NCBI GenBank assembly: GCA_902826695.1
Contig: CADEFU010000004.1
Location: 124,001 to 188,000, forward strand
DNA length: 64,000 nucleotides
From: an uncultured Alphaproteobacteria bacterium
Lineage (GTDB): Bacteria > Pseudomonadota > Alphaproteobacteria > Micropepsales > Micropepsaceae
Direction of reading: 5' to 3'
The notes below the pieces were generated by a model, which was not told where the DNA came from, searched no databases, and worked only from the letters and a program-made list of their open reading frames with translations. A program made the position numbers and the translations under genes. Within the stretch, counting starts at the first letter, position 1; every line of letters begins with the position of its first letter. Positions 52,528-63,049 of this stretch are shown here, piece after piece.

Positions 52528-53495
52528 GCTGCAGCTGCCACGTCGCCGCGCGCCAGCGCCACAAGCAGCGGCTCCGGGTCACTCGCGCGCACCAGCCGAT
52601 CGCGCAGCAGCTTGTCTTTGGAGATTTGCTCCGCGTACCACCCCAGATGCTTGCGCACCACGCGCCGCCCGAGTTCCGCGCCGTAGTGCGAGAGCGACCC
52701 GCGATACTGCGTCAGCGCCACCTCCCACTTCACGGCGTCGCTCGGTTCATCCGGCACGGGGGAACCGCGCACCGCAGCCTGCATCTGCGAGATAATCCAT
52801 GGCCGCCCAAACGCGCCGCGCCCCACGAGCACGCCGTCTGCGTTCGAGGTCTTCAGAATTTGCACCGCGTCCGATATCGACCGCACGTCTCCATTCGCGA
52901 GCACCGGCACCTTCACCGCGGCCTTCACCTCGCCGATGAAATTCCAGTCTGCCACGCCATCGTAGAATTGCGCGCGCGTACGCCCATGGACCGTGAACGC
53001 GGTTGCACCTTCTTGTTCAAGCCGTCGCGCGAGTTCGGGTGCGTTGCGCTGGTCATCGTCCCAGCCCAACCGCATCTTCACAGTGACAGGCACGGACACA
53101 GCGCCTACGACCGCGCGCACCAACGCTGCGGCAAGCTCAGGCTCGCGCATCAACGCCGAGCCGCACTGCCCGCCGACGACTTTCTTAGCCGGGCAACCCA
53201 TGTTGATGTCGATGAGAAACGCCCCCTCGCCTTCTGCAAGCCGGGCGGCCTCGGCCAGCATCGCCGGCTCCCGCCCCGCCAGCTGAATGGCAATCGACCC
53301 CTCGTCCCGATCGGCGTTCAGGCGCAGCGCAGCACTCCTGCGGTCTCGCAAAAGCTCCGCACTCGCGACCATCTCCGAGTAAACGAGCGGCGTCCCAAAC
53401 CCGCGCACGGCCGCCCGAAACGGGGCATCTGTCACCCCGGCCATCGGGGCCAGGCCAACAGGCTGTTGGCCGAAGGTTTGGAAGGGGTTGCCCAC
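52524..53495 (-). CDS. dusB: tRNA-dihydrouridine synthase (DusB/NifR3)
   Basis: 323 residues from a GTG start. Reduces uridines in the tRNA D-loop with FMN and NADPH. Motifs: [34 protein letters not shown] with the catalytic Cys, [28 protein letters not shown] and [13 protein letters not shown]. First gene of the ntr operon and divergent from ispDF. Confidence 0.95.
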   Translation of the reverse strand: MGNPFQTFGQQPVGLAPMAGVTDAPFRAAVRGFGTPLVYSEMVASAELLRDRRSAALRLNADRDEGSIAIQLAGREPAMLAEAARLAEGEGAFLIDINMGCPAKKVVGGQCGSALMREPELAAALVRAVVGAVSVPVTVKMRLGWDDDQRNAPELARRLEQEGATAFTVHGRTRAQFYDGVADWNFIGEVKAAVKVPVLANGDVRSISDAVQILKTSNADGVLVGRGAFGRPWIISQMQAAVRGSPVPDEPSDAVKWEVALTQYRGSLSHYGAELGRRVVRKHLGWYAEQISKDKLLRDRLVRASDPEPLLVALARGDVAAAA

Positions 53496-53619
53496 TATCT
53501 ATGCACCGAGACGCGCTGCCCAAGTTCAGGTCACACTAGGTCAGGTTGGACAACTTCGCAAGTGCAGCAAAACCCGCCGCTTGACGACTCAGCGCAACCC
53601 CGTGCCCTTCTCCCCGCCA

Positions 53620-54777
53620 ATGACCGCCACTCCCCCCTGCATTGCCCTAATCGTCGCTGCCGGCCACGGCACGCGCGCTGGCGAGGGCCGCCCGAAACAA
53701 TATCGCCCTATCGGGGGCACCCCGGTCCTCCGCCGGACAATTGAGGCCTTCGCAAGCCACCCCGCGATCACTCAAGTCCAGGTCGTCATCACGCCCGATC
53801 ATCGCCAACTTTATGACGAGGTGACCAGCGGCCTCACGCTCCCCTCCCCTATCGTTGGTGGCGAGACACGTCAGGAGTCGGTGCGCCGCGGTCTCGAAGG
53901 CCTGGCGCCCACCTCACCCGCCCTCGTGCTGATCCATGACGCCGCGAGACCGTTTGTCAGCGCGGAGGCAATCACCGCCACGATCGGCGCTCTAAAGACG
54001 CACGATGGCGCGATCCCTGTGCTCGCCGTCGCCGACACACTCAAGCGCGTCCGCGATACGAAAATCGAGACAACCATTCCCCGCGAAAACATCGCGCTCG
54101 CGCAAACGCCGCAGGGCTTCCACTTCGCGAAGATTCTGGCTGCCCACCGCGCGGCATGCGATACGACGTTCACCGACGACGCAGCAATCGCCGAACATGC
54201 AGGCCTAACCGTCGCCGCCGTACCCGGCTCTCGCGGCAACTTCAAACTCACCTCCCCCGAGGATTTCGCGATGGCCGAAGCCATGCTCGCCAATGCCGGT
54301 ACGATCCGAACCGGCCAAGGCTTCGACGTTCATCGCTTCGGCCCCGGCGATCACGTATGGCTGTGCGGCTTGCGCATCGAGCACACGCACGGCCTTATCG
54401 GTCATTCCGATGCTGACGTCGGACTGCACGCACTCACCGATGCATTGCTGGGGGCAGCAGCGCTGGGCGACATCGGCCAACACTTCCCACCCAGCGACGA
54501 GCAGTGGCGAGGCGCGGCTTCGCACCTCTTCCTAAGCCATGCCGCCAAGCTGATCGCCGACCGCAACGGCCGCATCGAGCACGTCGACATCACCCTCATC
54601 TGCGAGCGCCCGAAAGTGTCACCCCACCGCGAAGCCATGAGCGCCCGTATTGCCGAACTCTTAAACCTCGACCGCACGCGCGTGAGCGTCAAAGCGACCA
54701 CCACCGAAGGCCTCGGCTTCACCGGCCGCGGCGAAGGCATCGCAGCCCAAGCGATCGCAACGGTGCGCCTGCCATGA
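53620..54777 (+). CDS. ispDF: Bifunctional IspD/IspF of the MEP isoprenoid pathway
   Basis: 385 residues from the ATG at 53620 ([17 protein letters not shown]); a frame open from 53488 has no family support before this point. IspD part: [21 protein letters not shown] and DAARPF; IspF part: [27 protein letters not shown] with metal-binding DVH and [19 protein letters not shown]. Both activities (CDP-ME synthesis and MEcPP cyclisation) are therefore in one chain, a common arrangement in alphaproteobacteria. Its stop overlaps the pgpA start. Confidence 0.96.
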   Translation: MTATPPCIALIVAAGHGTRAGEGRPKQYRPIGGTPVLRRTIEAFASHPAITQVQVVITPDHRQLYDEVTSGLTLPSPIVGGETRQESVRRGLEGLAPTSPALVLIHDAARPFVSAEAITATIGALKTHDGAIPVLAVADTLKRVRDTKIETTIPRENIALAQTPQGFHFAKILAAHRAACDTTFTDDAAIAEHAGLTVAAVPGSRGNFKLTSPEDFAMAEAMLANAGTIRTGQGFDVHRFGPGDHVWLCGLRIEHTHGLIGHSDADVGLHALTDALLGAAALGDIGQHFPPSDEQWRGAASHLFLSHAAKLIADRNGRIEHVDITLICERPKVSPHREAMSARIAELLNLDRTRVSVKATTTEGLGFTGRGEGIAAQAIATVRLP

Positions 54778-55277
54778 TGACCGAGATGAAGATCGCAACC
54801 TTGCCCGCCGGCCGCAGCCTCGCCGAACCAATGACCGCCATCGCCACCGTTGGCGGCGTCGGCCTGTTGCCGCTCGCCCCTGGCAGCTGGGGTGCACTCG
54901 CGGCTATTCCATTCGGCTACCTGATCGGCATCACCGGCGGCTGGCCCGCGCTTCTGGTCGCCGCAGTTATCGCCTCTGTCATCGGCTGGGTCGCCGCTGA
55001 CCGCTATGTGAAAGCAACCGGCCGCGACGATCCACCGGAGATCGTCATCGACGAAGTTGCCGCCCAATGGCTGGCGATGACGGTCGTCCCCATGACGCTC
55101 GCAGGCCTCATCGGCGCCTACCTTGTCTTTCGCCTTTTCGACACGATCAAACCGTGGCCCGCCAGCTGGGCCGATAGCGAACTCGAAGGCGGCGCCGGCG
55201 TCATGCTCGACGACCTGATCGCGGGCGCATACTCGCTACTGCCGCTCCTGGCGTTCGACATCATGGGGTGGTTCTAG
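54774..55277 (+). CDS. pgpA: Phosphatidylglycerophosphatase A
   Basis: 167 residues, [16 protein letters not shown]. Dephosphorylates phosphatidylglycerol phosphate in the inner membrane. Family signature [52 protein letters not shown] and [13 protein letters not shown], and several hydrophobic helices. A second ATG three bases later (54777) is an equally good start. Confidence 0.93.
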   Translation: MMTEMKIATLPAGRSLAEPMTAIATVGGVGLLPLAPGSWGALAAIPFGYLIGITGGWPALLVAAVIASVIGWVAADRYVKATGRDDPPEIVIDEVAAQWLAMTVVPMTLAGLIGAYLVFRLFDTIKPWPASWADSELEGGAGVMLDDLIAGAYSLLPLLAFDIMGWF

Positions 55278-55768
55278 TGTTTGACCCGCGCGTCCTCGCG
55301 CTCGCAGAAGCGGTCCTCGCCGAAGCGCGTACGAAGAAACTCCGAATCGTGACCGCTGAAAGCTGTACCGGCGGTCTCGTCGCCGGCGCGCTCACGGAGA
55401 TCGCAGGCTCCTCTGACGTTTTCGAGCGCGGCTTCGTCACCTACTCGAATGCCGCGAAAGTGGACGAGCTCGCCGTCCCCGACTCTATCCTTCAGGCCCA
55501 TGGCGCCGTCAGCGAAGCGACCGCGCGCGCGATGGCCGAAGGCGCGCTGCGCCATGCGCAGGCCGACGTGTCGGTAGCCGTCACCGGTGTCGCCGGCCCC
55601 TCAGGTGGTTCTGCCGAAAAGCCCGTCGGCCTGGTCCAGTTCGCTGCTGCGCGCAACGGCCACCCAACCATCGCCGCTGAACACCGCTTCGGCTCCATCG
55701 GACGCGACAAAATCCGCGCCGCCAGCGTCGAAGTTGCGCTGAACCTACTGCGCCGGCAGATCGGCTGA
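55277..55768 (+). CDS. pncC: CinA C-terminal domain protein (nicotinamide-nucleotide amidohydrolase)
   Basis: About 163 residues from a GTG at 55277 that overlaps the pgpA stop (TAGTG); an in-frame GTG at 55268 is also possible. Motifs AESCTGGLVAGALTEIAGSSDVFERGFVTYSN and VAVTGVAGPSGGSAEKPVGLVQFA identify the CinA C-terminal (PncC) domain. It hydrolyses NMN to nicotinic-acid mononucleotide. Overlaps the opposite-strand ratA gene by 24 bp tail to tail. Confidence 0.92.
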   Translation: MFDPRVLALAEAVLAEARTKKLRIVTAESCTGGLVAGALTEIAGSSDVFERGFVTYSNAAKVDELAVPDSILQAHGAVSEATARAMAEGALRHAQADVSVAVTGVAGPSGGSAEKPVGLVQFAAARNGHPTIAAEHRFGSIGRDKIRAASVEVALNLLRRQIG

Positions 55769-56197
55769 GCCGTAAAGTTTATCCGCCCGCGTTACGAAGG
55801 CGCCGGTCATCTTCTCGATCGCACGCGTGAACACGCCGGAGATCAGCGCCTCCAATGCGCGGCTCTTAAAGCGGAAGTCGATGTCAAACGCTACCTCGCA
55901 TCCGCGTTCCAACTGCAAGAACTGCCAACGGTTCGTGAGATGCTCGAACGGCCCCTCGATGTACTCGATGGTGATGACCTTCGCGGGCGCATCAAGCGTC
56001 ACCCGGCTCGTGAACTGTTCGCGCAACGCCCCAAACGCTGCGATGAGATCGGCGGTGAAAACATCGCCTTCTCGCGAGCGTATGCGGGTCGCGGCACACC
56101 ACGGCAGGAACTCGGGATAGCGCGCCACGTCGGCGACGAGCGCGAACATCTGCTCGTCGCTGTAAGGCACAATGCGCTTTTCGCTGTGGCGAGGCAG
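55745..56197 (-). CDS. RatA/COQ10-family (START-like) protein
   Basis: Family similarity extends upstream of the GTG at 56168-56170 (VPYSDEQMFALVADVARYPEFLPWC) to a segment PRHSEKRI. It would begin at CTG 56195-56197, with GGAG seven bases upstream, so a CTG start (about 150 residues) is proposed; the GTG start would give 141. START-like fold members bind coenzyme Q intermediates or, as RatA, the 50S subunit. It lies directly behind lipA on the same strand, as is usual in this class. Confidence 0.88.
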   Translation of the reverse strand: MPRHSEKRIVPYSDEQMFALVADVARYPEFLPWCAATRIRSREGDVFTADLIAAFGALREQFTSRVTLDAPAKVITIEYIEGPFEHLTNRWQFLQLERGCEVAFDIDFRFKSRALEALISGVFTRAIEKMTGAFVTRADKLYGSADLPAQ

Positions 56198-56199
56198 GC

Positions 56200-57165
56200 T
56201 TACGCTCCAGCCAACTGTGCACGCCGCGCCGCGCGCAGCCGCTCGAAATCATCGCCGGCGAGATAAGACGAACGCGTCAGCGGCGACGCCGACACCATCA
56301 AGAAACCCTTCGCACGCGCGATCTCGGCAAGATTGGCGAACTCATCCGGGTGCCAAAACCGATCGATCGCCGCATGCCGCGGCGAGGGCTGCAAATACTG
56401 CCCGATGGTGATGAAGTCGACACCGGCGGCGCGCAGATCATCCATCACCTGCATGATCTCTTCCCGCGTCTCGCCCAAGCCCACCATCATCCCGGACTTC
56501 GTGAACGTCGCCGGATCGATTTCCTTCGCCTGCTGTAGCAGACGCAAGCTCGTAAAGTAACGCGCACCCGGTCGGATCCTCAGATAGAGCCGCGGCACCG
56601 TCTCTAGATTGTGGTTGAACACATCCGGCTTCGCATCGATCACGATCTCAAGCGCCCCGGGTTTGCGCAAGAAGTCCGGCGTCAATACCTCGATCGTCGT
56701 CGCCGGCGACGCCGCACGAATGCCGCGAATGGTCTTCGCGAAGTGCTCAGCCCCGCCGTCGCCGAGATCGTCGCGATCCACCGACGTCACGACAACATGT
56801 TCGAGCCCAAGCTCGGCGACAGCTTGCGCGACCTTCTCCGGTTCGCTCGAATCAAGTGCGCCAGGGATCCCCGTCTTCACATCGCAGAACGCGCACGCCC
56901 GCGTGCACGTATCGCCCATGATCATGAAGGTGGCGTGCTTCTTCGACCAGCACTCGCCGATATTCGGACACCCGGCTTCTTCGCACACCGTGACGAGCCC
57001 GTGCGCTTTGACCACCGCCTTCGTCTCGGCAAACACCTTCGAGCCCGGCGCCTTCACCCGGATCCATTCCGGCTTGCGCGGTATCGGGTTAACCGGCCGT
57101 TCGCGCTTTTCCGGATGGCGCAGCGCCCGGCGGTCTTTGTTCGATTGATCGAAAACGGTTGTCAT
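56200..57165 (-). CDS. lipA: Lipoyl synthase
   Basis: About 321 residues from the ATG at 57163-57165 (MTTVFDQSN). Radical-SAM enzyme that inserts sulfur at C6 and C8 of octanoyl groups on lipoyl domains. Auxiliary cluster motif [13 protein letters not shown] (CxxxxC...C), radical-SAM CxxxCxxC in [13 protein letters not shown], and the C-terminal [10 protein letters not shown]. It serves the pyruvate dehydrogenase complex encoded nearby. Confidence 0.95.
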   Translation of the reverse strand: MTTVFDQSNKDRRALRHPEKRERPVNPIPRKPEWIRVKAPGSKVFAETKAVVKAHGLVTVCEEAGCPNIGECWSKKHATFMIMGDTCTRACAFCDVKTGIPGALDSSEPEKVAQAVAELGLEHVVVTSVDRDDLGDGGAEHFAKTIRGIRAASPATTIEVLTPDFLRKPGALEIVIDAKPDVFNHNLETVPRLYLRIRPGARYFTSLRLLQQAKEIDPATFTKSGMMVGLGETREEIMQVMDDLRAAGVDFITIGQYLQPSPRHAAIDRFWHPDEFANLAEIARAKGFLMVSASPLTRSSYLAGDDFERLRAARRAQLAGA

Positions 57166-57362
57166 GAGGGCGACCATATAGCGGCAAAAGCGAAGAATCG
57201 CGACCGGCCTAGGTAGCAACAGGGCGCTCGCAGGCGAATTTCAAGACCCTGATTCGCCTGAATATTCCACGCCGTTCACCAACCGCTTGCTTGAGTGCTC
57301 AACTGCGCTACCTTATCTGAAACAAAACGTGAGCGGCCTTAAGCCGCACGGGAGGAGTCGCT

Positions 57363-58970
57363 TTGACCGCCGTCGCCCTGCAGGGCTCGATCCGCGAGCC
57401 ATTCGACATTCTACGCACCGAGCGTTCGATCATCTCCGCGCTGCTCCAGGCGCGCAGCCGCTTCGGCGGCAAGACGGTCGCCATCTGGGACGCCGACGAT
57501 CGCCAGCTCACCTACGACGAGATCGTGCGCGCCGCCTTCGCGCTGGGTAGCGCCATGCGCAAATACGCGAAGCCAAAAGAAGCTGTGGGCGTCATGCTGC
57601 CCACTGGCGCCGGCGCCGTGCTGACGTTCTACGCCATCCACGCGTTCGGCCGCGTGCCGGCGATGCTGAACTTCACGTCAGGCGCGCGGAACCTGAAGGC
57701 CGCCTGCGCGGCAGGTCAGATCAAAGTCATCGCGACGGCGCGCAAGTTCGTCGAACTCGCCAAGCTCGACGAACTGATCGCCGAGCTCTCGCAATCGGTC
57801 CAGATCGTCTATCTCGAGGATGTCCGCGAGAAGCTCTCGCTCGTCGACAAGATTGCAGCTGTGATCGGCTCGTTCATCCCGCACTGGGCGATCAAGCAGT
57901 GGCCGAACCACAAGGACACGGCCGTCATCCTGTTCACCTCCGGCACCGAAGGCGACCCGAAGGGTGTCGTCCTGAGCCACCAGAACCTGCTCGCCAACGT
58001 CGAGCAGATCAAAGCCCATCTCGACCTTTATCCGGGCAAAGATGTGCTGATGAACCCGCTGCCGACATTCCACTGCTTCGGCCTGACCGTCGGCGCGATC
58101 ATGCCGCTGATGGTGGGCATCAAAGCCGTCTTCCACCCCTCGCCTCTTCAGGTGAAGGAAATCACCAAGCGCATTCGCCGCACGAAGGCGACGATCCTGC
58201 TCGCGACCGACACATTCATCTCGCAATACGCGCGCGCCAGTGACGAGGGCGATCTTTCAAGCCTGCGCCTCGCCGTCTGCGGCGCCGAACGCGTGCGCGA
58301 CGAGACGCGCGCACTGCTGCGCCGCCGCTGCAACATGGAAATCCTCGAAGGTTACGGCGTGACCGAGGCTGCCCCCGTGGTCGCCGCGAATGCGCCCGGC
58401 GCAAACCGCTTCGGCTCGGTCGGCAAGCTCATGGCCGGCATGGAGGCGAAGCTCGAACCCGTCGAAGGTATCCCGAACGCAGGCCGCATGTTCGTGCGCG
58501 GCCCGAATGTCATGAAGGGTTATCTGAAGCCGTCCGAACCCGGCGTTCTCCACCCGCTCACCGACGGCTGGCACGACACCGGCGACGTCGTCGCGATCGA
58601 CGCGGAAGGCTTCATTGCCATCCGCGGCCGCGTGAAACGCTTTGCCAAGATCGGCGGCGAAATGGTCTCGCTCGCCGTGGTCGAGAACTGCGCCTCGGCC
58701 CTCTGGCCGGACAACATGCACGCCGCCATCGCCGTTGCCGACGGCCGCAAAGGCGAGCAGATCGTTCTTATCACCGACGCCAAGGAAGCCAACCGCGGCG
58801 AACTCGTAGGCTGGGCGCAGAACCATGGCGTGCCGGAGCTCGCCGTCCCGCGCCGCGTGATCCACGTCGACCACGTGCCCGTGCTCGGCACCGGCAAGAC
58901 GGACTACACGGGCGTCGCCAAGCTCGCGAACGCGCACATCGCTATGCTGGAGAGCAAGGCGGCGGAATAG
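57363..58970 (+). CDS. AMP-dependent acyl-CoA/acyl-ACP synthetase-like ligase
   Basis: 535 residues from a TTG start with a strong GGGAGGAG. Adenylate-forming motifs: FTSGTEGDPKGVVLSHQNLL (P-loop), EGYGVTEAAPVVAAN, GWHDTGDVVAIDAEGFIAIRGRVKRFAKIGGEMVSL, and a C-terminal catalytic Lys in VPVLGTGKTDYTGV. The closest recognisable pattern is the ligase domain of Aas-type 2-acyl-glycerophosphoethanolamine acyltransferases, but the N-terminal acyltransferase is missing. Divergent from lipA. Confidence 0.88.
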   Translation: MTAVALQGSIREPFDILRTERSIISALLQARSRFGGKTVAIWDADDRQLTYDEIVRAAFALGSAMRKYAKPKEAVGVMLPTGAGAVLTFYAIHAFGRVPAMLNFTSGARNLKAACAAGQIKVIATARKFVELAKLDELIAELSQSVQIVYLEDVREKLSLVDKIAAVIGSFIPHWAIKQWPNHKDTAVILFTSGTEGDPKGVVLSHQNLLANVEQIKAHLDLYPGKDVLMNPLPTFHCFGLTVGAIMPLMVGIKAVFHPSPLQVKEITKRIRRTKATILLATDTFISQYARASDEGDLSSLRLAVCGAERVRDETRALLRRRCNMEILEGYGVTEAAPVVAANAPGANRFGSVGKLMAGMEAKLEPVEGIPNAGRMFVRGPNVMKGYLKPSEPGVLHPLTDGWHDTGDVVAIDAEGFIAIRGRVKRFAKIGGEMVSLAVVENCASALWPDNMHAAIAVADGRKGEQIVLITDAKEANRGELVGWAQNHGVPELAVPRRVIHVDHVPVLGTGKTDYTGVAKLANAHIAMLESKAAE

Positions 58971-59519
58971 TCAGGTGTCGTACCCACCATCGTCCCACGG
59001 AGGGTAAAACGATAGGGTATTTCCTGGCATGAACTCGACGCGCCAGCTTCCGTCGTCAAGCTGGCGTGGGATGAGTCCGAATTCGATCCCATTGTATCTA
59101 ACCCTGAACGGCCGCACCCAAACGTCTGCGACGGAGTATTGGCCAAGCGCATCGAGCTGGCGCTGGAGCGCGGCATCAAATTTCGCGTTGTCGTTGGAGC
59201 GCACACCGAGCGACTCGATCGTGTGCGACGTCAAGTTTCCATCTTTGTCGAAGATGTATGTACAAAGATAGTCCGTGACGACGCCGTTCTGGCCAGAGAG
59301 CTGCGTGTCGATAATGAACTGTTGACCGTCGCGAAGATGGCCGACTCGCTTGATGTGCCAAATGTCGGGGATTAGATGAATCTTGGTCGGTTGCGCCATC
59401 ATCGTATCTGCATTGGGGCCGTCGCCGCGACCGCAGCCTGAAAGCAGAAGAGCCAGAAACAATGCGACACCAAACCTTGTCGACCGTTCTCCCAGCGCTT
59501 CGCCGCTGGCGCTAAACAT
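58971..59519 (-). CDS. Small lipoprotein, unknown function
   Basis: 182 residues. The lipobox LLLSGCG at about residues 25-31 indicates lipidation and anchoring to the envelope. The rest is a soluble beta-rich domain (HIKRVGHLRDGQQFIIDTQLSG, LCTYIFDKDGNLTSHTIESLG). Starts 8 bp inside the lpd 3' end and ends adjacent to the acyl ligase stop (58970). No family recognised. Confidence 0.6.
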   Translation of the reverse strand: MFSASGEALGERSTRFGVALFLALLLSGCGRGDGPNADTMMAQPTKIHLIPDIWHIKRVGHLRDGQQFIIDTQLSGQNGVVTDYLCTYIFDKDGNLTSHTIESLGVRSNDNAKFDAALQRQLDALGQYSVADVWVRPFRVRYNGIEFGLIPRQLDDGSWRVEFMPGNTLSFYPPWDDGGYDT

Positions 59520-60909
59520 GCATCACCTTCCCGTACGCATCCAGTACCGCCTCGTGCATCATCTCGCTGAGCGTCGGATGCGGGAAGACCGTATGCATGA
59601 GCTCAGCCTCGGTGGACTCAAGCGTGCGTGCGATCGTGTAGCCTTGGATCAGCTCCGTCACCTCGGCGCCGATCATATGAGCGCCCAAGAGTTCGCCCGT
59701 CTTCGCGTCGAACACGGTCTTGATCAGCCCCTCCGTGTCGCCGAGCGCGATCGCCTTGCCGTTGCCGATATAGGGGAAGCGGCCGACCTTCACCTCGCGC
59801 CCTGAGGCCTTCGCCTTCGCTTCCGTCATTCCCACGGAGGCGACCTGCGGCCAGCAATAGGTACAGCCGGGGATCTTCGAAACGTCGAGCGGATGCAGAC
59901 CCTTCACGCCCGCGATGCGCTCGACGGCGATAACGCCTTCGTGGCTCGCTTTGTGCGCCAGCCACGGCGGCCCAGCCACGTCGCCGATCGCGTAGAGGCC
60001 GGGCACGGCCGTTTCCGCCCACTCGTTGACGACGATGTGCCCGCGGTCGACCTTCACGCCGACCGCCTCAAGCCCCAGGTTCTCGACGTTGCCGGTGATG
60101 CCGACGGCCGCGATCACGCGATCGACCGTCAGGGTTTGCGTCTTCCCGTCCTTCGTCTTGATCGTCGCCGTGACATTGTCGGAACCCTTCGCGAGCTTCT
60201 CGACCGACGCGCCCGTGAGCACCTTCATGCCCTGCTTCGTGAACGCTTTCAGCGCCAGCGCCGAAATCTCCTCGTCCTCGACCGGCAGAACGCGGTCGAG
60301 CACTTCGACGACCGTCACCTCGCACCCCAGCGTCCGGTAGAAGCTCGCGAACTCGATCCCGATCGCGCCCGACCCGATCACCAGCAGCGACTTCGGCATC
60401 GATGGCGGCACCATCGCCTCCTTGTAGCTCCAGACCAGCTTGCCGTCGGCCTCGAGCCCCGGCAGCGCGCGCGCCCGCGCACCCGTCGCGATAATGATGT
60501 TCTTTGCGCCGTACTCGCCGGCACTCTTGCCCGTCACCGCGATCTTGTTCTTCGCGACGAGTTTCGCTTCGCCGTCGATGACGGTGATCTTGTTCTTCTT
60601 CATCAGGAACTTGACGCCGTTCGACAGCTGCGCCGCGACCTTACGGCTGCGTTCGACGATTTTCGCAATGTCGAACTTGATGTTGTCGGCTGAGAACCCG
60701 AACTCGCCGAGCCGGTGCATCAGATGGAAAATCTCCGACGAGCGCAAAAGCGCCTTCGTCGGGATGCAGCCCCAGTTCAGGCAAATGCCGCCCAGATGCT
60801 CGCGCTCGACGACCGCCGTCTTAAGGCCCAACTGCGCCGCACGAATGGCGGAGACATAACCGCCTGGCCCGGCGCCGATGACGATGAGATCGAACTGTGT
60901 ATCGGCCAT
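59512..60909 (-). CDS. lpd: Dihydrolipoyl dehydrogenase (E3 subunit)
   Basis: About 465 residues from MADTQFDLIVIGAGPGG; a start at 60954 would add 15 residues without a family match. FAD-binding GAGPGGYVSAIRAAQLG, redox-active disulfide CLNWGCIPTKALL, NAD-binding GSGAIGIEFASFYRTLGC, and C-terminal His-Glu in HTVFPHPTLSEMMHEAVLDAYG. Reoxidises lipoamide in the pyruvate dehydrogenase complex. Confidence 0.96.
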   Translation of the reverse strand: MADTQFDLIVIGAGPGGYVSAIRAAQLGLKTAVVEREHLGGICLNWGCIPTKALLRSSEIFHLMHRLGEFGFSADNIKFDIAKIVERSRKVAAQLSNGVKFLMKKNKITVIDGEAKLVAKNKIAVTGKSAGEYGAKNIIIATGARARALPGLEADGKLVWSYKEAMVPPSMPKSLLVIGSGAIGIEFASFYRTLGCEVTVVEVLDRVLPVEDEEISALALKAFTKQGMKVLTGASVEKLAKGSDNVTATIKTKDGKTQTLTVDRVIAAVGITGNVENLGLEAVGVKVDRGHIVVNEWAETAVPGLYAIGDVAGPPWLAHKASHEGVIAVERIAGVKGLHPLDVSKIPGCTYCWPQVASVGMTEAKAKASGREVKVGRFPYIGNGKAIALGDTEGLIKTVFDAKTGELLGAHMIGAEVTELIQGYTIARTLESTEAELMHTVFPHPTLSEMMHEAVLDAYGKVMHV

Positions 60910-61170
60910 GGGTTCCAGCATCCTTGTGAGTCGGCGGAAAGGCACTTTCGGCATCGCGGGTTAGACGATGTGGTCGCCTTCAACAATGCCCCTGTGCGCG
61001 GCCGCAGGCACGAACGGCCGCGCCGTTGTTAACTAACGCAAATCAGGTGCCGGTCTGTCTGAGGTCAACCGAAAGGGGCACACCAAACGGAGTAAGCCAC
61101 TTGTATGTTCTTGCTTTGTTCGTTTCGTCGCACTAGGCTTTCCGCCGAAACCACCTGAGGAGCATTCATC

Positions 61171-61560
61171 ATGATGATCGGTTACGTCACCATCGGCGCC
61201 GTGGACGAAGCAAAGGCCAAAGCCTTTTACGACGCGGTTTTCGGTGCCATGAGCTGCGATCGGAAGTTCAGCGACGGCGGCTGGACCGGCTACGGCGCTA
61301 AGGGCCAGGACAATCACGATGTCTACATCGTGGCCAAGCCCGCCGACGGCAACCCGGCCCGCGCCGGTAACGGGATCATGATCTCGTTCAAGGCCAAGAC
61401 GAAAGGCGAAGTCGAAGCCGCCCACAAAGCGGGCTTAAGCCACGGCGGCACCGACGAGGGCGCGCCCGGGCCACGCCCCGCAGACTCGACGACATTCTTC
61501 GGCGCCTATCTGCGCGACCCGACCGGCAACAAGATCTGCGTCTACTGCAAGCCGAGCTAA
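61171..61560 (+). CDS. VOC-family (glyoxalase/bleomycin-resistance-like) protein
   Basis: 129 residues with the paired beta-alpha-beta-beta-beta layout (YVTIGAVDEAKAKAFYDAVFGAM, then AYLRDPTGNKICVYCK). A good AGGAGC precedes the ATG. Function unknown; such small VOC proteins are often lactoylglutathione-lyase-like. Convergent with pdhC. Confidence 0.8.
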   Translation: MMIGYVTIGAVDEAKAKAFYDAVFGAMSCDRKFSDGGWTGYGAKGQDNHDVYIVAKPADGNPARAGNGIMISFKAKTKGEVEAAHKAGLSHGGTDEGAPGPRPADSTTFFGAYLRDPTGNKICVYCKPS

Positions 61561-61574
61561 CTCACCAAGAACAT

Positions 61575-61653
61575 TTCACACAATGAAACAATGGAACAAT
61601 GACGAGCGCCTTCGGCGCGAAGCGCCCATCGTTTCATAGTTTCATTGTGTGAA
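61575..61653. terminator. Long inverted repeat between convergent VOC and pdhC genes
   Basis: TTCACACAATGAAAC (61575-61589) is perfectly complementary to GTTTCATTGTGTGAA (61639-61653); the interior pairs imperfectly, with a GCGCCTTCGGCGC hairpin in the middle. A bidirectional terminator is the simplest reading, but the length and the repeated AATG units are unusual. Confidence 0.55.
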
Positions 61654-61688
61654 TCATCTTATCGCCGCTCGCGAGTAACACGAGTGAC

Positions 61689-63044
61689 TCACACCAACAT
61701 CGTCACTGGGTCTTCGATGTAGCCTTTGAACGCCTCGAGCCATGTGGCGCCGAGGGCGCCGTCGATCACCCGGTGGTCGCATGACATCTGCACCGTCATC
61801 ACGTTGGCGATGGCGAGCGCGCCCTTCTTCACGACGGCGCGCTGCTCACCAGCGCCGACGGCGAGGATCGCAGCCTGCGGCGGGTTGATCACCGCCGTGA
61901 AGTCCTTGACGCCGAACATGCCGAGGTTCGAGATCGCGAAGGTGCCGCCCTCGAACTCGGCGGGTTTGAGCTTCTTCGCCTTGGCCCGCGCGGCAAGCTC
62001 CTTCACCTCGCGCGAAATGGCGGCGAGGCTCTTGGCCTCCGCTTGAAACACGATCGGCGTGATTAGGCCGAAATCGAGCGCGACGGCAACGCCGATGTCC
62101 GCATGCTTGTGGCGAAGCAGTGCGGTCTCCGTCCACGACGCGTTGACGCCCGGCACACGAATAAGGGCGAGAGCCGCCGCCTTGACGATGAAGTCGTTGA
62201 CCGAAAGCTTGTAGACCCCCGCGCCTTCCGTCGGCGCCTTCTCGTTCATCTGCTTGCGCACGTCGAGCAGCGTGTCGATGTTGCAATCGACCTTCAGATA
62301 GAAGTGCGGAAGGTCGCGCTTGGCCGTGGTGAGGCGCTTGGCAATCGTCTTGCGCATCGAGTCGTGCGGCAGCTCTTCGTAAGAGTCCTTCGGATAGAAC
62401 AGCCGCGCATCCGGCATCGACGAAGGCACGGGCGCTTCGCCCGGACGCGGCGCGGCAACGGGCGTAGGCCGTGCCGCTGGCGGACGCGCCGCAGACACCC
62501 CACCCTTCAGCGCCGCTTCAACATCAGCCTTCACAACGCGACCGTGCGGGCCCGAACCTTGGATTACTGTCAGTTCCACGCCGCCTTGCGCCGCGACGCG
62601 CCGCGCCAGCGGCGAAGCGAACACACGCGCGCCCGGCACCGTCGGCGGCATCGGCCCCATGCCGGAGGCGGCCGCCGGAACAACCTTCGGCGCAGGCGCC
62701 GGCGCGGGCGTCGCAACCGGCGCAGGTTTCGCGTCTTTCTTGGGCGCGGGTGCCGCTGCAGCCGGCGCACCGCCTGGCTTCGGCCCCGCAACGTACTTCT
62801 CGCTCTCGTCCCGCAGCTGCGCGATGACCGTGTTGACCTTCACGCCCTCAGCACCTTCGGCCACGAGCAAGTCGGCCACGATCCCCTCGTCGACCGCCTC
62901 AACCTCCATCGTCGCCTTGTCGGTCTCGATCTCGGCGATCACGTCGCCCGATTTCACCTTGTCGCCGATCTTGACGTGCCACTTCGCAAGCTTGCCCTCT
63001 TCCATCGTGGGCGACAGCGCAGGCATGAGAATGGGGGTTGTCAC
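61689..63044 (-). CDS. pdhC: Pyruvate dehydrogenase E2 (dihydrolipoyllysine acetyltransferase)
   Basis: 451 residues. N-terminal lipoyl domain with lipoyl Lys in [16 protein letters not shown], an Ala/Pro linker, peripheral-subunit-binding domain ([39 protein letters not shown], ~130-180), then the catalytic acyltransferase domain ending with the HxxxDG motif in [18 protein letters not shown]. Core of the pyruvate dehydrogenase complex. It starts 5 bp downstream of pdhB. Confidence 0.96.
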   Translation of the reverse strand: MTTPILMPALSPTMEEGKLAKWHVKIGDKVKSGDVIAEIETDKATMEVEAVDEGIVADLLVAEGAEGVKVNTVIAQLRDESEKYVAGPKPGGAPAAAAPAPKKDAKPAPVATPAPAPAPKVVPAAASGMGPMPPTVPGARVFASPLARRVAAQGGVELTVIQGSGPHGRVVKADVEAALKGGVSAARPPAARPTPVAAPRPGEAPVPSSMPDARLFYPKDSYEELPHDSMRKTIAKRLTTAKRDLPHFYLKVDCNIDTLLDVRKQMNEKAPTEGAGVYKLSVNDFIVKAAALALIRVPGVNASWTETALLRHKHADIGVAVALDFGLITPIVFQAEAKSLAAISREVKELAARAKAKKLKPAEFEGGTFAISNLGMFGVKDFTAVINPPQAAILAVGAGEQRAVVKKGALAIANVMTVQMSCDHRVIDGALGATWLEAFKGYIEDPVTMLV

Positions 63045-63049
63045 GCCGA

